64,000 nt of DNA from an uncultured Devosia sp. (GCF_946479885.1 NZ_CAMLHM010000009.1:23232-87231); one strand, 5' to 3'; positions 1 through 10,328 are shown, counted from the first letter of the stretch. A program made the numbers and translations. The notes: generated from the sequence alone by a model not told the origin.

Positions 1-207
1 CTGCGGGGGGTGACGCTGATCGGCATCGATAGCGTCATGCAGCCCTATGCGACGCGGATGGCGGCGTGGAAGCGGATTGCCGAGACGTTTGATGTGGCGG
101 CCTATGGCGAGCTGGTGCGCGAGGTGGGGCTGGAAGAACTGCCCGGCGCGGCAGCGGAGATTTTGGCAGGCGCGGTCAAGGGGCGCGTGCTGGTGAAGGT
201 AGGCTAG
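1..207 (+). CDS. Zinc-type alcohol dehydrogenase-like oxidoreductase, YhdH/AcuI family (C-terminal fragment)
   Basis: The reading frame is open from the first base and ends at TAG 205-207, so only the last 68 residues are in the window. The tail (LRGVTLIGIDSV, then a helix with AAWKRIAETFD, then a GRVLVKVG ending) matches the end of the YhdH/AcuI acrylyl-CoA reductase branch of the medium-chain dehydrogenase/reductase family, where GVxLxGIDSV lies near the NADPH-binding fold and GRxxVxV closes the protein. These enzymes reduce activated double bonds with NADPH in the cytoplasm. The catalytic and cofactor-binding parts lie outside the window, so substrate cannot be judged. Confidence 0.75.
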   Translation: MRGVTLIGIDSVMQPYATRMAAWKRIAETFDVAAYGELVREVGLEELPGAAAEILAGAVKGRVLVKVG

Positions 208-230
208 CGGCGAAGGCGCGTCGTCGTGGG

Positions 231-348
231 ATACCCCCTCCTAACCTCCCCCTGATAGGGGGAGGAACAGATCGCGTCTGTGGCGCAATCTTCGACAACC
301 ACCGGCCGGATTCCTCCCCCTTTTCAGGGGGAGGTTAGGAGGGGGTAT
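231..348. repeat. Inverted pair of palindromic intergenic repeats (family A)
   Basis: Two copies face each other. The first, 231-267, reads as the tag ACCCCCTCCTAA followed by the palindrome CCTCCCCCTGATAGGGGGAGG. The second, 311-348, is CCTCCCCCTTTTCAGGGGGAGG followed by TTAGGAGGGGGT. The pair separates two convergent genes and could form a large stem-loop. Very similar pairs lie at 62978-63095 and, combined with another family, at 2310, 49224 and 58929. Confidence 0.8.
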
Positions 349-360
349 CCTTCCTGCCTT

Positions 361-2238
<1,878 letters not shown>

Positions 2239-2309
2239 ATCAGGATGATAGCGGGGGCTAAGGACGGGGCAAACTAAATTTGCGGCAATCTATCCCGCCC
2301 ACCGCGCGT

Positions 2310-2419
2310 TACCTCCCCCTTGACGGGGGAGGCTAGGAGGGGGTGGAGTTTAGCCCCCATATCGGGGCCAAACGTTCCCCACCCTTGATCCCTCCCCGCA
2401 AGGGGGAGGGTGTCGACTG
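2310..2419. repeat. Composite palindromic repeat (family A fused to family B)
   Basis: A family A unit (ACCTCCCCCTTGACGGGGGAGG plus CTAGGAGGGGGT) is joined through a conserved spacer containing TTTAGCCCCCATATCGGGGC to a family B unit (CCCCACCCTTGATCCC, then TCCCCGCAAGGGGGA, then GGGTGTCGACTG). The same composite recurs at 58929-59036 and, in the opposite orientation, at 49224-49331. It lies between the ABC exporter start and the aldo/keto reductase stop. Confidence 0.8.
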
Positions 2420-2432
2420 AGATTGCAGTCGA

Positions 2433-3422
2433 TCAATACCGCTCGAAGGCCTTGGGCTTGTTGCCCATGATGGCTTCGATCTTCTCAATCACATCTGGCG
2501 TCAGCTTGGCCTTGGACTTCAGCGCCGACAGGTTGTCCGCCAGCTGCGCCTTCTTGGACGCGCCCAGGATGACCGTCGAGACATGGGGGTTGCTAAGGCA
2601 CCAGAGCAGAGCCAGGTGATGCACCGGCAGGCCGACGTCCTTGGCCAGAGCTGCCAGCTGCTTGATCGTCTCGAGCTTCCGCTTGCCCTCTTCGCTGGTC
2701 CATTCTTTCTTGAGCCACTCATAGCCCGGCAGGTTCATGCGGCTGTCGGCGGGGATGCCATCGTTGTACTTGCCGGTGAGCGCGCCCGAAGCCAGCGGCG
2801 ACCAGATCGTGGTGCCCAGGCCCATCAGGTCATAGAGCGGCAGATAGTCGTGCTCGACCTTTTCGCGGACGAAGAGGTTATATTGCGGCTGTTCCATCTG
2901 CGGGCCGATGAGGTTGTTGGCGCGCGCGAAGGCCCAGGCTTCGGTGAGCTGCTGGGCGTTCCACTCCGACGTCCCCCAATAGAGCACCTTGCCCTGGGTG
3001 ATCAGGTTATTCATCGCCCAGACGGTCTCTTCGATCGGCGTATCGATATCGGGGCGGTGGCAGAAATAGAGGTCGAGATAGTCCACGCGCAGGCGCTTGA
3101 GCGCGGCATGGGCGGCTTCGGTCACATGCTTGCGGCTCAGGCCCTTCTGCGTCGGCTTGCTGCCGCCCCAGAACACCTTGGACGACACGGCATAGCTGTC
3201 GCGGCTCCAGCCGAGCTTGCTGAGTGCCGCGCCCATCAGCGCTTCCGATTCACCGGCCTCATAGCCTTCGGCATTGTCGAAGAAGTTGACACCTTCGTCA
3301 TAGGCCAGGCCCATCAGGTCGAGCGCGTCCTTCTCGTCCACCTGCTTGGAGAAGGTGACCCAGCTTCCGAGCGACAGTTCGCTGACCTTGAGGCCAGATT
3401 TGCCCAAGCGACGATATTCCAT
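2433..3422 (-). CDS. Aldo/keto reductase, potassium-channel beta-subunit-like
   Basis: This 329-residue NADPH-dependent aldehyde/ketone reductase has the AKR barrel and an apparent catalytic tetrad: Asp49 and Tyr54 in FFDNAEGYEAGESE, Lys82 in SSKVFW and His122 in YFCHRPD. The NADPH-binding end of the barrel is marked by IWSPLASGALTGKY and by VSTVILGASKKAQL near the C-terminus. Sequence style (MEYRRLGKSGLKVSELSLGSW) places it with the Kv-beta/AKR6-like and YghZ-like bacterial enzymes, generally linked to detoxification of reactive aldehydes. The start is supported by AGGAA eight bases upstream. It diverges from the VOC gene, with palindromes in the gap. Confidence 0.92.
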   Translation of the reverse strand: MEYRRLGKSGLKVSELSLGSWVTFSKQVDEKDALDLMGLAYDEGVNFFDNAEGYEAGESEALMGAALSKLGWSRDSYAVSSKVFWGGSKPTQKGLSRKHVTEAAHAALKRLRVDYLDLYFCHRPDIDTPIEETVWAMNNLITQGKVLYWGTSEWNAQQLTEAWAFARANNLIGPQMEQPQYNLFVREKVEHDYLPLYDLMGLGTTIWSPLASGALTGKYNDGIPADSRMNLPGYEWLKKEWTSEEGKRKLETIKQLAALAKDVGLPVHHLALLWCLSNPHVSTVILGASKKAQLADNLSALKSKAKLTPDVIEKIEAIMGNKPKAFERY

Positions 3423-3443
3423 GACACTGTTCCTGATGGTTTG

Positions 3444-3484
3444 CGGCCGCCGGCCGCCCTGCGATTCATCGGCAGTTGCCGATG
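3444..3484. promoter_or_regulatory. Two palindromes in the AKR/VOC divergent promoter region
   Basis: CATCGGCA-GT-TGCCGATG at 3467-3484 has perfect 8-bp arms, and GCGGCC-GCC-GGCCGC lies at 3444-3458. Both sit upstream of the aldo/keto reductase start, between two divergent genes, as an operator would. No adjacent regulator gene is present, so the binding protein is unknown. Confidence 0.4.
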
Positions 3485-3593
3485 GAGTAACGCTAATACT
3501 GCGTGGCGACGTGTCTGTAAAGCCGTGGCACGAACGTCATTGAACCAGGACGGACGCCATCGCGTTCGTTGAGCAAAGCGGAAGGACAGGACC

Positions 3594-3968
3594 ATGCTGA
3601 AAGACAAGGACTCATCGGCCATCGTCGCGGTCAGCAATATCGCCGCCGCCCGCGGTTTCTATGTCGATACGCTCGGCCTCGAGCCTGATCAGGACGATGC
3701 CACCATGCTGGTCCTCAAGACCGGCCGCACCAGGCTGGTCGTCTACGTCTCCGACTATGCCGGAACCAACAAGGCCAATGCCGTCGCCTGGGGCGTGGGC
3801 GAGGAGATCGAGGCCATCGTCTCGGCCCTCCTGGGCAAGGGCGTCGCCTTCGAGCACTACCCGGACATGGGCATGGACTATGCCGGCGGCATCCATTCGA
3901 ACGGCGGCTTCAAGGGCGCCTGGCTGAAAGATCCCGACGGCAACATATTGCATTTCAACAACATGTAG
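3594..3968 (+). CDS. VOC (glyoxalase/bleomycin-resistance fold) family protein
   Basis: This 124-residue single-module protein has the paired beta-alpha-beta-beta-beta fold of the vicinal oxygen chelate superfamily: AVSNIAAARGFYVDTLGLEP at the N-terminus, a central LVLKTGRTRLVVYVS strand pair, and the closing motif WLKDPDGNILHF. Family members bind a metal and act as glyoxalases, dioxygenases or antibiotic-binding proteins. The substrate here cannot be read from sequence. AAGGACAGGACC precedes the ATG. Divergence from an aldehyde-reducing enzyme fits a role in electrophile handling, which is inference only. Confidence 0.85.
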   Translation: MLKDKDSSAIVAVSNIAAARGFYVDTLGLEPDQDDATMLVLKTGRTRLVVYVSDYAGTNKANAVAWGVGEEIEAIVSALLGKGVAFEHYPDMGMDYAGGIHSNGGFKGAWLKDPDGNILHFNNM

Positions 3969-3987
3969 GCGTGACGGTCGGAACTCT

Positions 3988-4126
3988 CAGTCGACACCCT
4001 CCCCCTTGCGGGGAGGGATCAAGGGTGGGGGATGTTTGGCCCGCGTGTCGGTGGCTCGCCCACCGCCAGCGTCGCTAGGCGCCAAGCTCTCCCGCTCTCC
4101 CCGCAAGGGGGAGGGTGTGTCGACTG
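3988..4126. repeat. Inverted pair of family B palindromic repeats
   Basis: A family B unit (CAGTCGACACCCTCCCCCTT... then ATCAAGGGTGGGGG) at 3988-4032 faces a second, partly degraded copy ending GGGGGAGGGTGTGTCGACTG at 4126. The element separates two convergent genes. Confidence 0.75.
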
Positions 4127-4140
4127 CGGGCTCCGTGCCG

Positions 4141-4845
4141 CTACGGCCGCTCCCGGAGGAACCGCGCCAGATCATCCGTGATGTGGTGCACATGCGGGCC
4201 GACGGCGCGGCCCAGTTCCCAGGCTTCGACCTGTTCATGGGCAAAGTCTTCGCCGGCGACCACCTGCACGGTGGCCATGCCCACTTCATGGGGCACGACG
4301 AGGTTCTTCTCGAGGTCGTCGAACATGACAGCCGTGGTCGGGTCGATGCCGTGCAGCGTGAGGAACCCGTCATAGGCCGCCTTGTGCGGCTTGGGCAGGA
4401 AGGTCATGGCGCGGATATCGTGCACATGCTCGAAAATGTCGTCGCAGCCGAGGCGCCGCAGCACCGCGCGGGCGTGGCCGGTATCGCCATTGGTGAGGAT
4501 GAACTTGCGGCCGGGCAGGGCGCGAATCGCATCCACCAGGTCCGGATGGGCATCGACCGGCGAATAGTCGATGGCATGGACGGTGTTGAGGAAATGGTCC
4601 GGGTCGATCTCGTGCCGCAGCATCAACCCGTTCAACGTCGTGCCATAGTCCCGATAATAGCTCTTCTGCAGGTCGCGGGCCGCCTCGAAATCGAGCTTGG
4701 TCACGTCCATCACATAGCTGGTGATGCGCGTATCGATCTGGGCAAACAGGTTGCAGCTGCGCGGATAGAGGGTGTTGTCGAGGTCGAACACCCAATCGGT
4801 AATGTGGCTGAGACTGCGCGGTGCAGGGGACGTCATGTCGTTCAT
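4141..4845 (-). CDS. Pyrimidine 5'-nucleotidase, HAD family
   Basis: A 234-residue cytoplasmic haloacid-dehalogenase-like phosphatase. The nucleophile motif is FDLDNTLYP (Asp21 and Asp23), motif II is FILTNGD, the motif III lysine is in PKPHKAAYD, and the motif IV acids are in VMFDDLEKNL. The stretch LYPRSCNLFAQIDTRI matches the pyrimidine 5'-nucleotidase (SDT1-like) subgroup, which dephosphorylates UMP or CMP or similar nucleotides. From general knowledge, rhizobial genomes often carry this gene just after argB. Here it lies on the same strand as argB but about 11 kb away. Alternative start at Met4. Confidence 0.88.
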   Translation of the reverse strand: MNDMTSPAPRSLSHITDWVFDLDNTLYPRSCNLFAQIDTRITSYVMDVTKLDFEAARDLQKSYYRDYGTTLNGLMLRHEIDPDHFLNTVHAIDYSPVDAHPDLVDAIRALPGRKFILTNGDTGHARAVLRRLGCDDIFEHVHDIRAMTFLPKPHKAAYDGFLTLHGIDPTTAVMFDDLEKNLVVPHEVGMATVQVVAGEDFAHEQVEAWELGRAVGPHVHHITDDLARFLRERP

Positions 4846-4891
4846 GGTCGAGACAATATAGTGCAGAATCCTGAACGATTCACGTCAAGCG

Positions 4892-6061
4892 TTAGGGAGC
4901 GTCAGGTCGGGGTGGTTCGTTAGCGGTGAAAGTGGGACCGAGCAGCGGGACAATAGCAGTCTTGGCGTTCGTCGCGGCGAACATGAGCGAGATGAATGTG
5001 ACGGGCGCCGGAGGATCAATCCGCGCCTCCAGGCTGGACGGTTCGGCCAGGAACGCGCGCAGCGCCGGACGAACCAGTACCGCCAACGCCGGAGCACCGA
5101 AGGCTTCTATCACGGTCATCCCCGCCTGTTCAGCCTCAGCCAGAACGGCCTCGCGGTCGCCTCGCTCATCGGTCAAATAATCGATGACTTCCTTGAGGAG
5201 AGGGCCGGCCTCGATACGAACACTGGCGTCGTCAACGACGATCCCCATCAAGGCGCTAGCGAGTGCCTGGAGAAAGTCGGGGCCGGCCTTCGGCACGGCG
5301 ATAAGCTTCTCCACCTTGTCCCGGGTCAAACCGCTGACGACAACTTCGGCCTGTGATGCGCCCAATTCGTCAACGCTGGCATGGTTGGTATAGGTGGCAA
5401 GGCCACTATCCTTCCAGACGATTGAATGGCTGTAGTCGAACGGAAGTTCGTCCACCTCTAACGCAACCAGAGTTTCGACAAAGGTATTGGGTTCCTGCGA
5501 AGCGTCCTGCAGGTCGATCGTCATGCCTTTGACAGAAGCCGACATTGCCAGAGCGGTAAGGGCCTCGCCGGTGAATGTCGGCTCGATTTTGATCGAGAGG
5601 TCTTTGATAGGCCTCATTGCGAAATAGCGCCAGGTGAATAGGTCCGCATGTAAAGAGAAGGAAGGAAACGTTCCATCCGCACCGGATTCACCCGGCACCG
5701 CATAGCCGGTCAGCGAGAAGTCCTTCAATTTTGCCGTGACAACCTCGGTCGAGTGGTCACGAAGGACGATCTCCGGCGCTGTGATGGACTCCACGACATA
5801 GCCGCCGTCAGGCTGCATCGCTATGCCGGCAAAGGTAAATTGCCCTTCGAAAACGTACGTCGTGTCCCCAAACTTTACGCCCACATTGTCCACGACCACA
5901 GCGTCGCCCTCGGCCCTGGCGCGGCCGAGATACGTCAGGCCCCCGACCCCGGCGGTCTCAACACGCTGCGCAAAGGCTTCGGCGTCGATCGCGAAAGCGG
6001 GGATAGCCGCCAGCGCCAGGCCCGCGCCGAACAAAGCACCCAGTATCTGCTTGCGCGACAT
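4892..6061 (-). CDS. Secreted protein of unknown function, paralogue of the next gene upstream
   Basis: This 389-residue protein opens with a classical signal peptide (MSRKQILGALFGAGLALAAI, cleavage near AFA-ID), so it should be periplasmic or exported. No known domain was recognised. It resembles the protein encoded at 6192-7433 in several places: an A.AFA.R start after cleavage, FTFAGIAMQPDGGYVVESIT matching LTFSGVTENADGSYMAESLT, and a C-terminal VRPALRAFLAEPSSLEARID matching VPPVSTFLDDPKSLEVKVA, followed by PP.P. The two are tandem duplicates that have diverged widely. GGGGGAG precedes the ATG. Beta-rich character suggests a lipid- or envelope-associated fold, but this is a guess. Confidence 0.75.
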   Translation of the reverse strand: MSRKQILGALFGAGLALAAIPAFAIDAEAFAQRVETAGVGGLTYLGRARAEGDAVVVDNVGVKFGDTTYVFEGQFTFAGIAMQPDGGYVVESITAPEIVLRDHSTEVVTAKLKDFSLTGYAVPGESGADGTFPSFSLHADLFTWRYFAMRPIKDLSIKIEPTFTGEALTALAMSASVKGMTIDLQDASQEPNTFVETLVALEVDELPFDYSHSIVWKDSGLATYTNHASVDELGASQAEVVVSGLTRDKVEKLIAVPKAGPDFLQALASALMGIVVDDASVRIEAGPLLKEVIDYLTDERGDREAVLAEAEQAGMTVIEAFGAPALAVLVRPALRAFLAEPSSLEARIDPPAPVTFISLMFAATNAKTAIVPLLGPTFTANEPPRPDAP

Positions 6062-6133
6062 AACATTCTCCCCCAGGTGCCCACATTCTCATCGCCTGAA
6101 GCGCCACCATTTCGCAAGTGGGCACCCCCACCA

Positions 6134-6167
6134 AAAGCAAAAGGCGGCGCCGGGATGGCGCCGCCTT
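6134..6167 (-). terminator. Rho-independent terminator of the secreted-protein gene at 6192
   Basis: On the minus strand AAGGCGGCGCC-ATCCC-GGCGCCGCCTT forms an 11-bp stem (6141-6167) followed by TTTTGCTTTT. It lies just after the stop at 6192, so the two paralogues are probably separate transcripts. Confidence 0.85.
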
Positions 6168-6191
6168 CAAAGTGTTGATCGAACGAGCTGA

Positions 6192-7433
6192 TTACTCAGC
6201 CGCGGTGTTGGCTTGGACGGCCAGGCCCAGAGCGGCGATGAGGCCTTCGGGGTTGGCGGCAGCCGCCATCAGCACCAGCAGCGGGGTCGGCGAGGGCGGA
6301 GCCACCTTGACTTCGAGGCTCTTGGGGTCGTCGAGGAAGGTCGAGACCGGCGGCACGACGAGGTCGTTGAGCGCGGGAATGCCCGACTCGGCCAGCATCA
6401 TCGGCAGCATCGACTTGAGGCCTTCCACGAACGTGGCGCGGTCGGCGCCCGACTGGGCGGCGAAGAAGTCGAGCAGCTTGGGAGCAAGGCCGGCATCGTC
6501 ATAGCGCACCGAAGCGCCGATGATCGACACGCCCTGCATGATGGCCATGCCCTGCATCATCTGCGCCTGTGCCTGCTCTTCCGTCGGCTCGGCGCCCATC
6601 GAGGCCTGCATGGCGTAGATCTGGTCGAGCACTGCGGGGGTGAAGCCCGAAATGTCGGTGGTGATGTTGAACGCGCCGATATCGGCGAAGTCGAACAGGA
6701 ACTCGCCGATGGTCATGTGGCCATCAGCCATCGACCAGGTGAAGTCCCCGGTGACGTCGCCGGAAATGGAGGTGAGGCCCAGGGCTTCGATGACGGCGCC
6801 GGCCGACGGATCTTCTTCGCTCACGGTGCTCAGATCGGCGGTGATGCCTGATATAGCCAGGGACGAGGTCAGGTCGGTCAGCTCGGTCGAGCCGTGCTGC
6901 GGATTGAAGGTGGAGCCGGCTTCGATCGAGTCGATCGAGATGACTTCCTCGCCATCGCGGGTGATCGACAGCGCGCCGGTCGAGAAGCTCTCATAGAGCT
7001 GCATCAGGCCGATCGCGGGAACCGGGCTGCCGGCGGGCAGGTAGAAGCCGTCGACACGGATATCGACCAGGCTCACATGGCCGGTCGGCTCTTCGGCGAA
7101 ATCGGTGTCGATGTCGGGAATGGTCAGCGATTCAGCCATGTAGCTGCCATCGGCATTTTCGGTAACGCCCGAGAAGGTGAGCGCGGTGTCAAAGGTCAAG
7201 GTTTCCATGCCAGCGTCGGGCGTGGAGACGACCGAGATGCTGCCGCCATCGATGGTGATGGTGTTCCCGTCCAGGGTGGCTTCACCCAGGGTCACGTTGT
7301 AACCGATGGTCTTGTAGACCTCGATGATGCGGTCGGCGAAAGCCTGCGCTTCGAGCGCATTGGCCTGGCCCATCAGCACGGCAGTGGCCACGCCGCCAAG
7401 CAGCATCGTGGTAGCAATTTTGGTGATCTTCAT
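6192..7433 (-). CDS. Secreted protein of unknown function (paralogue of the gene at 4892)
   Basis: The start is placed at the ATG 7431-7433, which has GGAGAAG immediately upstream and yields a signal peptide (MKITKIATTMLLGGVATAVL, cleavage near ANA-LE). The open frame continues upstream but that part is not signal-like. The mature protein of about 390 residues is rich in Thr, Ser, Asp and short beta-strand patterns. A Met/Gln-rich helix (AQAQMMQGMAIMQGV) lies near the middle, and a PP.P motif near the C-terminus is shared with its neighbour. It is acidic and has no cysteine after the signal peptide. Function unknown; conserved in the tandem arrangement with its own terminator. Confidence 0.78.
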   Translation of the reverse strand: MKITKIATTMLLGGVATAVLMGQANALEAQAFADRIIEVYKTIGYNVTLGEATLDGNTITIDGGSISVVSTPDAGMETLTFDTALTFSGVTENADGSYMAESLTIPDIDTDFAEEPTGHVSLVDIRVDGFYLPAGSPVPAIGLMQLYESFSTGALSITRDGEEVISIDSIEAGSTFNPQHGSTELTDLTSSLAISGITADLSTVSEEDPSAGAVIEALGLTSISGDVTGDFTWSMADGHMTIGEFLFDFADIGAFNITTDISGFTPAVLDQIYAMQASMGAEPTEEQAQAQMMQGMAIMQGVSIIGASVRYDDAGLAPKLLDFFAAQSGADRATFVEGLKSMLPMMLAESGIPALNDLVVPPVSTFLDDPKSLEVKVAPPSPTPLLVLMAAAANPEGLIAALGLAVQANTAAE

Positions 7434-7618
7434 CGACTTCTCCGGCTTTGTTTGTTTTGCTTTGGCGGGGCAGGCGCTGAACAGTAGAGTAGGGCCCATC
7501 TCCCCCGCAGATGGCCCCTTGTCCGATGATTTGCAATAGAATCCGCCGCTGTTGCGGCCCAAGATTTCTATTGTCGGTTTATTGCGACATAACGATGTAC
7601 CGCAGATGAACGTCCCGT

Positions 7619-9142
7619 TCACCCGCGTTCATGATCGAGAAACTGCCGATAGGCGGGGTTATTGGTCTCATCCCAATAGGGAAAGCCGATGGCGTCGATA
7701 TGGGCGATGAAGTCATCTCGCGTCGCCTCCGGCACCTGCACGCCGACCAGCACGCGCCCGTAGTCGGCGCCGTGATTGCGATAGTGGAACAGCGAGATGT
7801 TCCACTCGTCATTGAGCCCTTCAAGGAATTTGAGCAACGCCCCCGGCCTTTCGGGAAACTGGAAGCGATAGACCACCTCGTCATTGAGGTCGCTGACCCT
7901 TCCGCCCACCATGTGGCGGACATGCAGCTTGGCCACCTCGTTGTCGGTGAGGTCGGTGACCTTGAGGCCCTGCCCCTCGAGCAGGTTGATGATCTCGAGC
8001 TTTTCGGCGTCGCCGCGCGTCAGCTTGATGCCGACGAAAATCTTGGCGCTGGCGCCATGGGCAAAGCGATAGTTGAACTCGGTGATCGAGCGCTGGCCCA
8101 AAAGGCGGATGAAGGCGCGATAGCTGCCGGGGCGCTCCGGGATTTCGACGCTGAACAAAGCCTCGGCCCGCTCGCCGATCTCGGCCCGTTCCGCCACATA
8201 TCGCAGGCGGTCGAAATTGACATTGGCGCCCGAATTGATCGCGATCAGCGCGCCGGCGGGCGCCTCGCCCCGTTCCACCTGCCGCCGCAATCCGGCCAGT
8301 GCCAGCGCGCCGGCCGGCTCGGCAATGGCCCGCATGTCGTCGAAGATATCCTTGATCGCCGCGCAGATTTCGTCGGCGGTCACGGTGACGATATCGTCGA
8401 GCAATTCGCGGCACAGCCGGAATGTCTCGGTGCCCACCTGCCGCACGGCCACGCCATCGGCGAAGAGCCCGACCTGGTCGAGCGCCACTGGATGGCCCGC
8501 CGCGATAGCGGCCTTCATGCTCGCCGCTTCCTCGGGCTCGACACCGATGACACGGATATCGGGGCGCAGGAACTTGACGAAGGCCGCGATCCCGGCCGCC
8601 AGCCCGCCGCCGCCGACCGGCACGTAGATGGCGCCTATATCGCCCGGATGCTGCCGCAGCAACTCCATGCCGATAGTGCCCTGGCCGGCAATGACATCGG
8701 GGTCGTCGAACGGATGCACCACCACATAGCCGTGCTTATCGGCCAGCTCGGCGGCATGGGCGCGGGCGGCGTCGAACCCGTCGCCGAACAGCACCACTTC
8801 GCCGCCCAGCCGGCGCACGGCGCCCACCTTGATGATCGGTGTCGTGGTGGGCATCACCACCACGGCGCGAATGCCCAGGCGCGTCGCGGACAGCGCCACG
8901 CCCTGGGCATGGTTGCCGGCCGAAGCGCAGATGACGCCGCGGGCCCGCTCCTCGGCCGTGAGCTGCGCGATGCGATTGTGGGCGCCGCGGATCTTGAACG
9001 AGAAAACCGGCTGCATGTCCTCGCGCTTGAGCAGCACCTCTGCCCCCAGCCGCGCCGACAGCAGGTTCATGGTCTCGAGCGGCGTCTGCTCGGCCACTTC
9101 ATAGACCGAGGAGGTAAGAATGCGGCGGACATAGTCCTGCAT
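7619..9142 (-). CDS. ilvA: Threonine ammonia-lyase, biosynthetic
   Basis: This PLP enzyme deaminates L-threonine to 2-oxobutanoate, the first step of isoleucine synthesis. The 507-residue length and two C-terminal regulatory ACT-like domains (one begins FSVEIPERPGSYRAFI, the second YRFQFPERPGALLKFL) mark the isoleucine-sensitive biosynthetic type rather than the short catabolic enzyme. The PLP lysine is Lys50 in SFKIRGAHN, and the phosphate-binding glycines are in VPVGGGGLAAG. The start at 9142 (MQDYVRRILTSSVYEVAEQT) aligns with E. coli IlvA. An upstream in-frame ATG at 9190 would add 16 residues unlike the family. No leader peptide or attenuator was seen. Confidence 0.95.
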   Translation of the reverse strand: MQDYVRRILTSSVYEVAEQTPLETMNLLSARLGAEVLLKREDMQPVFSFKIRGAHNRIAQLTAEERARGVICASAGNHAQGVALSATRLGIRAVVVMPTTTPIIKVGAVRRLGGEVVLFGDGFDAARAHAAELADKHGYVVVHPFDDPDVIAGQGTIGMELLRQHPGDIGAIYVPVGGGGLAAGIAAFVKFLRPDIRVIGVEPEEAASMKAAIAAGHPVALDQVGLFADGVAVRQVGTETFRLCRELLDDIVTVTADEICAAIKDIFDDMRAIAEPAGALALAGLRRQVERGEAPAGALIAINSGANVNFDRLRYVAERAEIGERAEALFSVEIPERPGSYRAFIRLLGQRSITEFNYRFAHGASAKIFVGIKLTRGDAEKLEIINLLEGQGLKVTDLTDNEVAKLHVRHMVGGRVSDLNDEVVYRFQFPERPGALLKFLEGLNDEWNISLFHYRNHGADYGRVLVGVQVPEATRDDFIAHIDAIGFPYWDETNNPAYRQFLDHERG

Positions 9143-9287
9143 GGCGGGGCACTCCGGTGTTCTGCCCGGAGGGACGCCGCGGCGGCGCATTTGTCAACTG
9201 CATGCTGACGCCCCATATCCGGCTTGACCCCACATACCGCCGATGGAACTATCGGCAATCGACGATGAAAGGTTTCAGGGAACAAGC

Positions 9288-9713
9288 ATGAACGATTTCA
9301 ACGCCAAGGTCGTCGCCGATTTCAACCGCAAGGGCGGCAAGCCAGGCGGCTACTTCAAGAATGCCCCCGTCCTGCTGCTCCACGCCATAGGCGCCAAGTC
9401 CGGCGAGCCCCGCATGCAACCGCTGATGTATCTGCAGCGCGAACCAGGCGGCCCCATCTATATCTTCGCCTCCAATGGCGGCGCCCCCAGGCACCCGGCC
9501 TGGTTCCACAATCTGGTCGCCCATCCCGATATCGACATCGAGATCGGCGACGGCACGACGATAGAGCGCGTGCCTGTCCACGCCCGCGTCCTCGATGGCG
9601 AGGAACGCGCGACCGTCTATGCCGAGCAGGCCGGGCTGTTTCCGCAATTCGCGGGATATGCCCGGAAGACGACGCGTGAATCCATTCCCGTGGTTGAACT
9701 GACGCGTCGCTGA
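9288..9713 (+). CDS. Nitroreductase/deazaflavin-dependent oxidoreductase-like protein (DUF385)
   Basis: This 141-residue protein carries the family's signature motifs: an N-terminal helix (FNRKGGKPGGYF), then LLLHAIGAKSGEPRMQPLMY, then IFASNGGAPRHPAWFHNLVAHP, then VPVHARVLDGEERATVY. This split-barrel flavin-binding fold is known best from actinobacterial F420-dependent nitroreductases. Alphaproteobacterial members may use another flavin. CAGGGA precedes the ATG at 9288; an upstream in-frame ATG lacks support. It diverges from ilvA. Confidence 0.85.
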   Translation: MNDFNAKVVADFNRKGGKPGGYFKNAPVLLLHAIGAKSGEPRMQPLMYLQREPGGPIYIFASNGGAPRHPAWFHNLVAHPDIDIEIGDGTTIERVPVHARVLDGEERATVYAEQAGLFPQFAGYARKTTRESIPVVELTRR

Positions 9714-9785
9714 TCCCAGCGCACCTGCTTGCCATTTGTTCCGTATTTGTTCTATCCTGCGACATCAGGTTGAGTCCGCGGGAGT

Positions 9786-10076
9786 ATGGGCATGTTCAAG
9801 CAGCAACAATCGGTCGGGCAGGCGCCGGAGTCCAAGCTCAAGACGCTGGTGGTGCTGAGCGCCTTCGTGCGTGACGAGGAGGGTGAATTGCGGCCCGCCT
9901 TCGAGCCGCGCGAGCTGCCCTCCGCCGACAAGGCCAAGATGGATGCCCGCCGCATGGCGGCCCAGGGCACCTATGCCGGCGTCATCAGCTGGTCGCGCTC
10001 CGCCGATCTCGTCAATGGCGAATTCGGCGATCCGGTGGTCCTGTTCCAGCACGGCGACGTGCCGGATATGGAATGA
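9786..10076 (+). CDS. Conserved hypothetical protein, 96 residues
   Basis: A short acidic protein with an internal strand-turn pattern (LKTLVVLSAFVRDEEGELRPAFEP, then RRMAAQGTYAGVISWSRSADL) and a negatively charged end. The central helix followed by GVISWSR suggests a small YciI- or ferredoxin-like alpha/beta fold, but no family was identified. There is no signal peptide or membrane segment. It is convergent with the next small gene. Met3 is an equally possible start. Confidence 0.6.
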   Translation: MGMFKQQQSVGQAPESKLKTLVVLSAFVRDEEGELRPAFEPRELPSADKAKMDARRMAAQGTYAGVISWSRSADLVNGEFGDPVVLFQHGDVPDME

Positions 10077-10100
10077 GCGCCCGGTTCCCGCTCGACGCGC

Positions 10101-10328
10101 TTAGGGCTCTTCGGTCTTGGCATAGAGGCGGACCATGGTCAGGGGCTGGCCGATAGGCTGCCAATAGACCTTGGCGACCAGGTCACGCTTGGCGCCGCTT
10201 CGGACGACCTGAATGCCCAGGGCGTCGCGCGCGGCGGCTTCGGGAGATTGCGCGCCGTCGATGACGATGTCGGTATCCTCAAGCGGCGCATCCTGCCGCA
10301 AGTCGACCACGCGAAAGCTCTTTGTCAT
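10101..10328 (-). CDS. Conserved hypothetical protein, 75 residues
   Basis: A small cytoplasmic protein (MTKSFRVVDLRQDAPLEDTDI...) with a central AAARDALGIQVVRSG helix-strand and a C-terminal KVYWQPIGQPLTMVRLYAK strand pair. No catalytic motif or family was recognised. It runs opposite to its neighbours and ends 25 bp from the convergent hypothetical gene. Coding status rests on clean codon use and start/stop placement between flanking genes. Confidence 0.5.
   Translation of the reverse strand: MTKSFRVVDLRQDAPLEDTDIVIDGAQSPEAAARDALGIQVVRSGAKRDLVAKVYWQPIGQPLTMVRLYAKTEEP

Noticed and set aside
9143..9287. Attenuator or leader peptide for ilvA
   Set aside because: No short Ile/Leu/Val-rich frame and no alternative hairpins with a T-run were seen upstream of the ilvA start.
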